Shown: in pieces, positions 1 through 10,649 of the stretch
How positions within the stretch are numbered: the first letter of the stretch is position 1
How the letters are laid out: each line of letters starts with the position of its first letter
NCBI GenBank assembly: GCA_026874595.1
Contig: CM049307.1
Location: forward strand, 51,461,370-51,525,369
DNA: 64,000 nucleotides
DNA from: Sipunculus nudus
Lineage: Eukaryota > Annelida > Sipuncula > Golfingiida > Sipunculidae
Direction of reading: 5' to 3'
Translations under genes and position numbers: made by a program
The notes under the pieces: generated by a model
Told to the model about the DNA's origin: nothing
Seen by the model: only the letters and a program-made list of their open reading frames with translations
Database searches by the model: none

Positions 1-974
1 ATTTAATGGCATTCCTCCTTTGTTCATTGTTTTTTTTAAATAGAGACTATGCGAGGTATTATGTATATATAAGGCAACTGTGTCCCCTGAACATGACCAT
101 ACTATAAAAGGCTCATGTAATAATCTTTGCAGCGTTTCGATAACATTATCCTTTAAATAAAAAATTTATACATCTTTTTTTATTAATAAAGTATGTGTAG
201 ATAGTCGAAATGAATCTAAATGGCGTCGGTCGAAACCAGAACAACTTTATTCCACCATTCCCGAGTTCATTTTGATCTTTATTCATTAAGAACTGTGGAC
301 ATTTATTAGTACGGTGTGTTACTGATTTTCCTGTAATTCACAGACAACCCATAACAGTATTAAAGAGCCCATGCAATCTTTATTGCGATCTCGAACGTTT
401 AATGTTAAATTGCGCTGATAATTAGCAAAATATTAATGATATGATGACTTTATAATAAATCTAGTTTACTACGACAACCATCCGTGGCTTTGCTGGCAAC
501 TATGTGTCCATTACTTTCCTTTTTTTCCTTGAAATTCTGAAATAAGGGCGTCCGATTCATTTATATAGGTATGACATGTAAAGAGTAAAAATCAACTGTT
601 CATATAATATATTTCTGTTTAACAGAAATAAATGGAAATCTGATAGAAATAACAAAGAATTTTGACAAATTCATGTGTTCAGTACTTTTTGTTTTGCCTT
701 TCTGCGCCACTAATAATCACGATATCAACCATTGTAAATTGTTCTCTTTATTATTCTTCGTAATGTAATATCATTGTACTTTTTTCAGAAAGATTTTTGA
801 GCGAAGATAAGGTAATGCGTGTCTATTTATTTTCATAAGAGGAAGATGAATTATTAACTGTTAAGTGCAATTACTTTTTGAATGAATGGAAAGGCTGAAA
901 GCCATTGACTGATCTAGTTTGATACTAGATAAAATCAAGTTAAGGAAGAGCATGTTAAATAATAGCAACGCATG
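1..974. other. AT-rich stretch, no gene seen
   Basis: No open frame of note, no RNA-like fold and no repeat that I can match elsewhere in the window. Short runs of A and T only. Confidence 0.6.
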
Positions 975-975
975 T

Positions 976-1260
976 GGGGGGAGGGGGGGGGGGGGGGGTT
1001 GCATTCACGTATTCGTCCCATATTCATAGGTATATTCGTTCATAAGTGACTGTACATTTGTCAATATACCTTAATGACGTACCTGGAACCGGATCGTGTT
1101 CCGGATAGACGCCTACAAGGGGCATAAATGTTATAATATTACTAAATGTCCAATCAGAATGTAAATACACTGCTTCTGGCATTATGGCATTATACATTAT
1201 CGTTGCATCATATATAACATCTAAGTACATGTTCCCGCTTAAATACCATCTGACGAAGAC
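976..1260 (+). repeat. Dispersed repeat family 'CATAAGTGACTG', copy 1
   Basis: An interrupted G-run (976-998) is followed by a segment that recurs at 15,160-15,345 and 28,025-28,195 in the same orientation. Shared landmarks in order are an ATTCGT-rich start, a TTCATAAGTGACTGTAC-like block, a TTTGTGAATATA-like block, then a GATGACGTACCTG-like block and a GATCATGTTCC-like block. Two of the three copies have a poly-G tract directly upstream. No terminal repeats or target duplications are clear, so the class is unknown. The 68-codon minus-strand frame here is not supported as a gene. Confidence 0.6.
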
Positions 1261-1331
1261 GACGGTGCGCTTGGAAAGCTCTTGTGTTAATAAACAAGTT
1301 AGTCTATCTAAAAGGCGTCAATCTTAATTTT

Positions 1332-1335
<4 letters not shown>

Positions 1336-1372
<37 letters not shown>
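1336..1372. repeat. (AT)n microsatellite
   Basis: Alternating AT dinucleotides with one or two G interruptions. No associated gene. Confidence 0.95.
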
Positions 1373-1373
<1 letters not shown>

Positions 1374-2985
1374 AGAATTAGTCTTGGATTCAAAAGAAAT
1401 TTAGAACTCTAGAAGAATTATAACAAGGGAAAGATGTTTTATTGTTTATGTTTTGCATGACTGATCACTCCCAGTAAAATTTTATTTATATATTTTATAA
1501 TATATTATAAAATATTCGCAAATACCATAACATTTTAAGCAGGAATCGTATCATTTCTTGTATGTTAAACATATCTTGTGTGTAAGATTTCCTTTTAATT
1601 TTGAATGTTTAGGTATAACGGTACATCTTTTTGCCATGATAACGGACTGATGACGGATATTGGATGTGAAAGATGCATATTAAAGATATAAGACATCTCT
1701 GTGGTCCTGTCGCTAAATTCCACCATTTATATACTGGTGTTAACGTTTCATTGTTCACGAGGGTTTCATTTTCGCCATCCAGTGAGTTACACAGTGTTCA
1801 TTATTAGTTAATACATGAATTATTGAATTAATTTACGCCGTAATTTTACTTTCGAGATGTATACTCAATATCGCCAAAACCTTACAATAACACCTTGATA
1901 CTTATTGTGAAGCATGGCGCTCAGCTCTGCTTCCGACATGATTAATCATTCTGCTTGCATCGAGACCACAGGAAGGATTCGCAGACAATGACAGGAAATT
2001 ATTGCGTGTAATGGGAGCCCCGCTTATTGGACTATGGGCGTGAAGTCATGTGGAGTAATGTCATCCGCTCAAAGACAAAGGCAGACAATTGCTTTAATGG
2101 TCTGACATCATGCGTCATCATGTAAGAAGTCACACGCAATCAAAGGCAGCCAATGTTTGCGTATATGCGGGAGAAAAGTGCGGAACCTATCCATGAAATT
2201 CCTTCCGTCCCAGTTGGATTTCACACAGATATTTAAAATACTTCCTATGGGGGTCCAAGGCTTGCAAGTTCATCGAACCAAAGCGTCGACTACGATCATT
2301 GGTGTCGTTATTATGTACAGCGCTATTTGACAACGGTGTCCAGCAAGCGACAGAGTGCCATTATATCTTGTATGGAGTGCCGCCCTATAAGGATCAATGA
2401 TGATGAACATATTTTCGTCATCTTTGACATCGCCTTAGGGCCGGGCCACAGGTGTGCTGTCACCTAAAATAAACCGGACCAATCGTTCGACATGTGCATG
2501 TACAAGAACACCTAACAGCACTTAGCGTGTGCAAAATTAATGCCGTTTTAACTAGAATATAGGTAAATCCCCCTTGAAGCATTTTTTAATATCTTGCCAC
2601 ATGAACACAAGCGTGTTCCGCATGGGTTACTAAACGACAGCCACTTTGTAAGTCACACAGCAATTGCCCTGTTACCATAGTTCAATGGATTTACAATTAA
2701 ATTTGTGAGTCCATATCTATTCTTTTGTGTTAATTCATCACTCGTAGCCTAATGTTGTGATTTCCGACTGTTCACCCTGGCATTGATGTTAAAAAGGCTG
2801 GCTAGTTGTTAATGTGTGTTCTCGCCTACGCGTTATGTCACGACTCAAGTGCTGTTTAACCAGTGTACTGAGTCGTATAATCACGGCTATACTGGGTACC
2901 GCATTAGAACCAATAGCTGAAATATTTTACCCAAAACTGCATTTGACGTTCGTCGTAAATATCTAGAATAATAACTATTTCATGT
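1373..2985. other. Non-coding stretch, no feature seen
   Basis: No frame with recognisable protein similarity, no tandem repeat and no inverted pair longer than about 10 bp. Composition is somewhat less AT-rich around 1,900-2,470. Confidence 0.5.
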
Positions 2986-2987
2986 AC

Positions 2988-3017
2988 ATTTATATTTATT
3001 TATTTATTTATTTATTA
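2988..3017. repeat. (TTTA)n microsatellite
   Basis: About seven uninterrupted TTTA units. Confidence 0.95.
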
Positions 3018-3745
3018 TCTCCAACTATCCATAGGTAGAGATTTTGGGCTAGATTTTCTTAACTGTGTATTTTTTGTATTTTTATTTCTTTTATGTTTTT
3101 TTTTGTTTCAAAGCCAGCAGTAGATTTCACTTCAGGACCTGTACCGATGGATATATTTTCACCTGAGCTTGTTATACATATGTAACATGACCAGATGGCA
3201 CTCTACATTTTCCTTGTTCCTGATTGAAAAACTTGTAGATAACGTATGGAGAGTATGGTCAGTAATTAACTTTTGTTCAACCAGGCAAGACACGCTCATG
3301 ATTGTAAAATTTATGTCAGCAAAATGATGTGTTCTTCTTTACAAAACAAAATGCTATACATAGAAATAGCTAAAACATCACTAAATATATAGAGTATCAT
3401 TGTTAATTAATTACTTGGTAAAATTGTTGACGTCTGTGTTGACGACAATTATTTCTGAATGCTTCTGATTTTATTACATATATGACAAATCAAATTCTGA
3501 TACAGAGAGAGATGGGATAAGGAAGTGATCTCCTTTACGCTCAGTTTCTGAGATACCATGGTTCCGGCAGACTGTTAACACATACTGCTATATTGCCAGC
3601 CTACTGGTGACCTCTGTGTAATAAATGAATATAGAAATACACAACACTGCTGTTCATATAAGAAGGCAACATGTCAGAAATGTGTACTCCTTTGCTAGTT
3701 CCCTTTACTAAGACGTTTATGTCTCGGATTGTAGACAGGTAGTGG
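3018..3745. other. Non-coding stretch, no feature seen
   Basis: AT-rich with T-runs near 3,060-3,110. No recognisable coding frame. It leads directly into the hairpin at 3,750. Confidence 0.5.
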
Positions 3746-3749
3746 CGCT

Positions 3750-3817
3750 GATGTTCTGAGTGTAAACTAAGAGTCAATAAACATAAGCATTGACTCTTAG
3801 TTTGCACTCTGAACATC
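3750..3817 (+). ncRNA. Candidate precursor hairpin (miRNA-like)
   Basis: Two 28-nt arms (3,750-3,777 and 3,790-3,817) are inverted copies of each other, separated by a 12-nt loop. In RNA the stem would have 26 Watson-Crick pairs, one G-U wobble and one U-U mismatch, giving a 68-nt hairpin of typical pre-miRNA size and shape. The inverted symmetry stops at the arms: flanks at 3,720-3,749 and 3,818-3,845 pair poorly. There are no obvious transposon ends or target duplications. I do not recognise either arm as a known miRNA seed. A small fold-back MITE or a chance inverted duplication remains possible, and the strand is arbitrary because the hairpin is near-symmetric. Confidence 0.4.
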
Positions 3818-4197
3818 TGCCCCACCATGTGTCTTGGACATGGTACCAAGAAAGCGAGTCGTCGATACAACATGAATGTTTTCCATGACGCAACATGTAA
3901 CATTATAAAAAATGATAATCATTCTCCTGTTTCAAAGCCCCAAAGCACGGTACAAGTACCTATATTTATTATAACCTTATTTTACATCTAACTTACAGGC
4001 CATTCCATGAATGTGGTTAACATAGCTGTAAAGGAGTTAACAGTATGTATAAAGGAGATCACTGCTTTAAATCTATATATTTTAAGGCCTACCTTCTCTC
4101 GATGAAGTATGGCGGATTGTTTCAGATAGGAGATATAAGTAATCTTCAGATGCTTATAAACTGATTTAAATAATACGTTTATTTTCTTCTCACCTTT
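3818..4197. other. Non-coding stretch, no feature seen
   Basis: AT-rich sequence between the hairpin and the start of the duplicated block. No coding frame recognised. Confidence 0.5.
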
Positions 4198-5104
4198 AAG
4201 GACAATACAGACAAATTAATAAAAATGACGTTACTAAATCTAATTGTCATCGTTTCTATAGCAAACGTTTGAATTCGTTTATGCGGAATGTCATGTAAAA
4301 GGTGACTCAATCAGAACTCTTTCCAGTTAGGGCCCCGTTTCCAGATTAAACGTTGACAAACATGTGCCATGTACAATGTAGGGGGCAGTAGCAAGTTTGG
4401 CTTCTTTATCGGTAATATTATTTTAATAATACGCAAATTGCAAAAAAAAAATGTGACGTATTTTCAGTTCATCTGTAAAAAAAAACTAAAGAAGGAACGA
4501 CCGAATTTATTTTTTTTTTCACAGAATTATAGTTCTTCCGAAAACTATTGGAGATATATAAACAGTTAGCTCAGCGAGAATAACCAACAGTCGCGTTCTG
4601 GGGGTGGGGGGGGGGGGGGGGTAGGTCGAGATCTGTGACAGTTTTGAGTCAGTAACCAGTTAGCTTGAGTCTAGTTTTACAAGCTCAAGTCTATTTTACC
4701 CGATTCTTAATTGCCAGATTATTATTTAAAAAAAAGTAAAATCAATTAAAAATAGTGAGTTGACCGGATGTGAAATAAATATTGTTCATTGTAATTGTAC
4801 GATCCTAAATTAATCGGAATCACTGAATTTCTAGGAATGTGTAAGCTTCTTGAATTGAAATCGGCTTCCTCAGCCGGAAGGACAAATTAAGATGTCAGTC
4901 GACAAGAATTCACGGTGCTATAGCGTCTGGTGAATGGATCCACCTAGTAAGAAGTATTGGTTTAAATCTGACATCCGGAAATTGCTGTGTCAAATGCCAA
5001 ATGGTCATATCATTGGAAGAAAACATTCTTCTGCTAATTTTTATTCCTAAATTGGAACGCTAATATCCAACAGTCAACTGAGATTATGGCACACCTTATA
5101 AATG

Positions 5105-5425
5105 ACCTTGTCACGCACGTGTAAACTTGAACCAGTGACAGGCCAGTATGTGCAAATATGAACCAGTGGCAGGCTAGTGTATGTAAACGGAAATCATGGA
5201 CAGGCCAGCGTGTGTAAACCTGAACCAGTGACAGGCCAGTGTGTGTAAATTAATGTGGCAGGCCAGTGTATGTAAACAGGAATCAGTGACAGGCCAGCAT
5301 CTGTAAACGTAAACTAGTGACAGGCAAGTGTGTGTAAATGTGAACCAGTAATAGGCAAGTGTGTGTAAACGTGAACCAGTGACAGTAAACGCGAACCTGT
5401 GACAGACCAGTGTGTTGAAACATGA
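5105..5425 (+). repeat. 31-bp minisatellite, short array
   Basis: About ten degenerate units of consensus GTGAACCAGTGACAGGCCAG followed by TGTGTGTAAAC. The same unit forms a roughly 34-unit array in copy B at 54,500-55,560. The period is not a multiple of three, so open frames through it are short and meaningless. Confidence 0.9.
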
Positions 5426-6972
5426 TGGGTCAGAGTTGAAATTATTTTTCTTCGCAAATCTGAATGGAAGGCCTAAGACTGGTACATATCGTCACGATGC
5501 CAACATCACAATGCCGTTGGTGAAAAATAAAATAAAATTTAACGCTGTCATGCAGTCAATACCGACCGAACCCTTTGTCATTATGACGCCATCGTTGTCT
5601 CTCTGTTTGTCTGGGCAGACACGCTCATGGAAACATACAAAGACACACAAAGCTCACGGTAACAACAGAAACCAGGTTATAAGAAAACTAATCTTTTATA
5701 AATTTACTTAATTCTAATTACAAGAGAGTCCTACTCCAAACCATAATTACGAGGTTTCTAGGATGTCTGGAGGGTCCGCAGGATCGGACGTTGCACTCTT
5801 GTGTCTCCCAGGTCTTCGGCGCGGAAACAGCCGCCCTAAACCCCCGGTGCTCTCGTACCCAACCAAACTCACACTACAATATATTTCATTTCATCATCTA
5901 ATAACCATAGTCTTAATAAAATGTTACAAAACCACTTTAACCGACGAATTCTCTCCTAAAATTAAACTGTATAAAGTATTTAGTCGGTCCCTTATGTCCG
6001 GTTAAGAAAGTTTAGTAGTGATGCAAAATTTCGAAAATAAGTAGAGATTTAACGAAAGTTAATAGGATACTGGAATGCACGAATAAAAGCTTGTAATGAA
6101 AAATATATTTTGTAATGTTTAAGTGAACGTACAGTACACATGCATTTTCTTAAGAGAACGGAGGGCTAAAAGCTATTTGTAAGTCCGCAAGAGCTCGAAC
6201 GGAAAATGGACGAAATACATCAAGTAGCCAATGGCAAGGTCAAATTAAATAAAAAAAAAAAGGTTTAAAAGACGGGAGAGACATTTATGAAACTAAATAT
6301 TTATGACATATTCCCATTTTACAGGGTTTTTTTATGTGTTTACACCTGAAAGTATTTGACATTTTGTAGATGTTGCCGCGGGATGGTAGCTGCAGATTGA
6401 TCTGCGTCCTCACGAGACCAATGAAACACTAATCGTGACCTGAGGAAACACAATGTCACTAATTAACGTCTTGCACGCGAGGTAAACCGTTATTGATCAC
6501 GTGTATGTTACACCGACAAAAGAAACAAGGTTTTATCTCCTGAAAGCCACTTGTGCAATCCCCCTGGACCATCGAACGTGCGGCGCCTGATGTATATAAT
6601 CATGAGCTTTCTGGTATGTGGCGAAGGATCGCCGTACACTGGGATGTATTCTTTGCACACATAAATCACGAAACAATAGTGCTGATATTTTCCAGTTTCC
6701 AGACGGACATTTTTACCATACCTATCGATCATTTCGACGTCTGAGCTTTAGAGACTAAAAGAGACTTGATATGCCGCTCTGATATTACCTTAAACCCTGG
6801 ATATTTGTAAATAACCTGACGCTTAAAGATAAACATGATGAATTTAAATGTTATCTTTTCTCCTAACTGATAAATAACGTCGCGACTCCTGGTATAATCT
6901 CTGTGGCCGAAAGGAGAACATGAACAGTATCTATCACAGGAATAAGGTTTCACTCAAGATCCTCTTTTTTTA

Positions 6973-7932
6973 ATACAAACAAATCTGTTGTCTAATGGGT
7001 ATCCCGCAAGGCCAATTATAGGTTTCTAGTTAGACCTGATAACCATCCAAAGACTGATAATACTCATATCAATCTTGAGTTATCAGAATACAGGATATTC
7101 CCAATGCAGTTTCCCTTAGATCTGGAGGGTAAAAACGACCGGCCGGTACGTGAAGCTTGAAGCCCGTATATGCACACAAGCGCACATACCAAACTGAATT
7201 TATCCACTTGAAAGCGCATTTACAATGTGAACTCAAATTATATAATGTAATATATCAACAAATATGCAACTTACTGCTGCGTTTTAAGATGCACGACCGA
7301 ATAAAGGAAACCTGCAAAACTTAATTTTTAAACATGAAAGACGCTCATCCAGAAAGAAAACTGTACAATCGATACTTACGGATAAATATTAACTTTATAT
7401 GTTTTTTTTTTGTGCGTTTATTGGGGGATTTTGCTAGGTTTGATACCTTAGATTAAAATATACAAAATTGTTATCCGCTTTTATTACCTCTGGCATGTTG
7501 TTTTCCCGTGAGCCATTTATATTTCTGACTTTGGGAATGATATGCGTCGATATGTATATATATATTTATATACATAAAACAATTGTGCTATGAGAAGTCA
7601 CATCTTTATTCAGTCTGTGATAAAAAATGGGGACTCGGCGCTGATTTTACCCTGTTTACACTCTTATTACAAAGATGTATACTCTTTTTTCGGAAGCACT
7701 TACTCTCTTTTTTTCGGTCATTTATCTTTGACAGGCCTGGGATACGTTGACCTGACAATCATGGAGCACATTAGGTGTGACGCCAATATGCCGAGTAACG
7801 TCTTGTTATAAATCCTACTTGATTTACGGCAGTTTGACCCCACACTGCAAGCAGTGTAGTCATAAGGGTCGAAATTACTGTCAAGTCCCAAAACAACATC
7901 TTACGTCGGGTCCTCTGCGTCCATTTTATTCA
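6973..7932. repeat. ~960-bp segment present only in duplication copy A
   Basis: Copy A and copy B align up to CACTCAAGA-CCTCTT (6,952 / 57,493) and again from AAATCCATGAA (7,934 / 57,513). Copy A has about 960 bp between these points; copy B has almost nothing. It is therefore an insertion in A or a deletion in B. I see no clear terminal repeats, and the segment contains no recognisable gene. Confidence 0.6.
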
Positions 7933-8020
7933 AAATCCATGAAGTCATTCCGTACATGTTTTGACGACATACAAACACTCGCAGTCGATCTCACCGAAAA
8001 TATAATTTTTCTTTCCCCTC

Positions 8021-8815
8021 CCTCAAAGCTACGGTGTCGGTGATATTATTAAACATTCCATCAACACACTTAATAGCTGATTTTCGATGTTGATGAGTTG
8101 TTTTACTTATCCTGAAACATTTCGAGAGCCCCTTTGCACAACGAGCAGCACTAAGTACAGCTTTATCTTTAAAACTCATGGTCGTTGAGCGAATAATAAA
8201 ACCTGGTTGCGGTCAACAGTCGGAATAGTTTGCCAGGGAAACGGCATGAAATCAAAACAAAGTATATTGAAGCATACGCGGTCAAATGGTTAAAATAAAT
8301 ACGTTCTATTCAACTACAATCCACTCTTATTAAGTGTGGGCCTGTTGTAAACCTCCTAAGAGTCTGTATTTATAAAAAAAAATATAAATTTCTGTTATAT
8401 ATGATATCTCTCAACTGGTATGAAAATGCCCACAATTAGATTACACGTGGAGGCGAATATATGGTGCCCCGGACTGACAGGAATTTTTCTCTACAACTTT
8501 AATTTTTATCCTATTTTTTTAAATTTTAATTATTGTCCTATCTTCTGATTTTTTGCAGCTGCTTTGAAATAGTTACAGCAGAAAGCCCGCTCAAGCTTGC
8601 TGTCCAAGTTAAATGTTAACATTAGTTGACAATACATAAACTTAACCCTTCAATATAAATCAACTGTTAGTCTACAAAGCCAAAAGGCATACGTTGGGTA
8701 AAGGAAATGCAGCTGCTTACAGCTTGAAACCGTTTACACAAATGTTGCCAATCTATGGTATGTATTACTCAGACCATTTTAAATAAATTCAACGAATTAA
8801 TAAGAATAACAAGCA
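8021..8815. other. Non-coding stretch, no feature seen
   Basis: No recognisable coding frame or repeat. T-rich around 8,490-8,550. Confidence 0.5.
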
Positions 8816-8820
8816 AATGC

Positions 8821-8940
8821 TGTTACAGGTCTGTTTGCTACCGCGCACATTGCGCATTGCGATCGTAGCTAAATATGACACATGGCATTTGCTACCGCGC
8901 CGATCTGTTTGCTACTTTGCGACAGGAAACCTGTAGTGTA
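8821..8940. repeat. Small fold-back with internal direct repeats
   Basis: Outer ends carry TTACAGGT and ACCTGTAG in inverted orientation. Inside, TTTGCTACCGCGC occurs twice (8,834 and 8,888) and TCTGTTTGCTAC occurs twice (8,830 and 8,904). The GC-rich CpG-containing core stands out from its surroundings. It may be a very short MITE remnant. Confidence 0.35.
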
Positions 8941-9875
8941 TAGCATGGATTCTTTCGAATACATGCATGGAACTGAAAAGTATACATGCAGCCAGCTAGT
9001 CTCCTATCTGGCTTGTACAGAATATATGTAATTTCTGGCTTACAGTACGTACATATTAATAAACTTTAGGTAATTCATGTTAAGAAAAAATCTTATGTTT
9101 CCTCTTTGGCGGAGGTATTGGCGTGTACAATTACAAGATTTATGTTGTTGTTACAAAACTCTGTTACACTAACATTAATACAATATTTTAGAGTGGACGT
9201 GAAGCTATATAAGATTACAAAAACCACTGATCAAATAAATACAAAAAAAAGATGTAGATTAAAAAAAATAAATAAATAAAATGCAATATGTTTATGGAAT
9301 GATCACATTCTTTTTTTTTATGTAGAGTGTATGATGGTGCTGAATCTCTCATTCTTCGATTAATGAAAAGCAAATCTGGAGAGTACAAATACATATTTAT
9401 ATATACTCATGCATAAATGCATTTGTTAAAATGAAATGGTAAATCTTTATATCAAAAACAAAATAATTATACATTGGAAACCATTATTATATGTTAAAGG
9501 GAGATTATTATCATAAATTGCATATCTCAGCTGAGTAAGGCATAGTTAACCTGATACCATGATAATTATTATTCACGGGTATTTCATTTGGTACTGGGTC
9601 CCAGCTGGTGTTCAGCCTTGAGAAATTTCAGGGCTTTCAACTATCCTTTTATTACCATGTAGCTATATATAAGATGTTATTCTCCTTCTAGGAATCAAAT
9701 TCAGAATGACTTTTTTTCCCATAATAAATGTACATGCTACATTCAAAATACATTTTCCTGGTACATACTTCGTGCAGGAAATAAGTATATAACTCACACT
9801 TCAGATGTTTGGTCTATTCCTTGGACATCCTTTTATCAATAAACCGAGCGAGTTGGTTCAAGATATTAGAGCAAC
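8941..9875. other. Non-coding stretch, no feature seen
   Basis: AT-rich with A- and T-runs. Nothing recognised on either strand. Confidence 0.5.
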
Positions 9876-9879
9876 AATG

Positions 9880-10100
9880 ATGGGGATTCAATGCTAACAG
9901 ACGACGTATTGACGAACAGAAGTTGACTAGACTGTGTACTTACTAATCTGGTCTTAGGAAAATAGGATTGAGATACCCGGTTTGCGTCATGTCCAATATG
10001 GAGGCCGTGTAAGTTAATTGTTGTTTAAATACGAGGCTGCTTTTTCAATTATTTAGCAGAAATACACTAACAAATGCCCAGTAACTCATTGCTTAAATCG
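9880..10100 (+). repeat. Dispersed repeat pair, member 1
   Basis: Collinear with 12,560-12,815: GAAGTTGA-TAGACTGT, then AAATAGGA-TG...ATACCCG, GGAGGCCGTGTAA versus GAGGCCGCGTAA, and AGCAGAAATACACT versus AGCAGGGATACACT. Class unknown. Confidence 0.6.
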
Positions 10101-10452
10101 TTGGTACTTATTTTCTGCCTCTTTCTCTCTCTCTCTCTCTGATAATTTCATAGAAAAGCTTAGTCTGTAACAGCATCCTGATACTTTACACCATTGTTAC
10201 AATAATAATTATCCCGATCCAGACAGCACAGCTTAAAAAAAATAATAGACTTGACCAGAAATGAGACGTAATAACGCTGCTAATCCATTAATTGTCAATG
10301 TTTCCTTCTTGTAACGTGGCATAAGGTCAAATCAGTAAGAAATAGTAATAAGAATAATGATAACTGACAATTAGAACAATAAATTTGCCCTGCAATGTAA
10401 GATTTTACATTGTGAAAATTATTCCCATTGCTGGGTCATACCACCGAGGAAC

Positions 10453-10471
10453 CCCCCCCCCCCCCCCCCCC
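10453..10471. repeat. Poly-C tract
   Basis: An uninterrupted run of about 19 C. A short (CT)n lies upstream at 10,123-10,141. Confidence 0.95.
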
Positions 10472-10484
10472 AACGCGCACTCGT

Positions 10485-10640
10485 ATGTGAGTGATACACA
10501 GCCTTCCCATTTAGCATGCAGAATGCCCACCCTGGGTGGAGGCCGACCGTGAAAAACTCGCCTCCTCGGCTGAGATATTCGAATCCACGATCTCCCGGAT
10601 TTGAGTCCTGCGCTCTACCCCTGAGCCGCAGAAGATGGTC
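10485..10640 (-). repeat. tRNA-derived SINE
   Basis: Read on the minus strand, the 5' head (about 10,632 down to 10,560) looks like a tRNA. It has an A-box-like GGCTCAGGGGTAGAGCGC, then a B-box-like GATTCGAAT. It continues into a non-tRNA body with a CCACCCAGGGTGGG inverted repeat. The acceptor arms do not pair and there is no anticodon-loop fold I would accept, so this is a pol III-derived SINE rather than a tRNA gene. A poly-C tract lies just beyond its 3' side. Confidence 0.65.
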
Positions 10641-10649
10641 TTCATATGG

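Larger units (their letters stand above)
4198..8020 (+). repeat. Segmental duplication, copy A
   Basis: This block is collinear and in direct orientation with 53,546-57,600. Matching landmarks in order: the AACATGTGCCATGTACAATG block (4,357 and 53,705); an interrupted poly-G tract (4,598 and 53,938); the 31-bp minisatellite; AAATCTGAATGG-like sequence (5,456 and 55,599); the CCCCCGGTGCTCTCGT block (5,840 and 55,948); ATGCAAAATTTCGAAAATAA (6,020 and 56,510); the GATGTATATAATCATGAG block (6,588 and 57,128); and TCCATGAA...ATTC (7,937 and 57,516). The copies differ by many substitutions and by two large indels. No coding frame is conserved between copies, so the block looks non-coding. It could be a large non-autonomous element or an ordinary segmental duplication. 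Confidence 0.85.

Noticed and set aside
976-998. Telomeric or G-quadruplex regulatory element
   Set aside because: A mononucleotide G-run without telomere-type units. G-runs recur in several places as simple low-complexity DNA, so no function is claimed.
10560-10632. Functional tRNA gene on minus
   Set aside because: A- and B-box-like words are present, but the acceptor and anticodon arms do not form and a SINE body follows. The same applies to 29,705-29,778.
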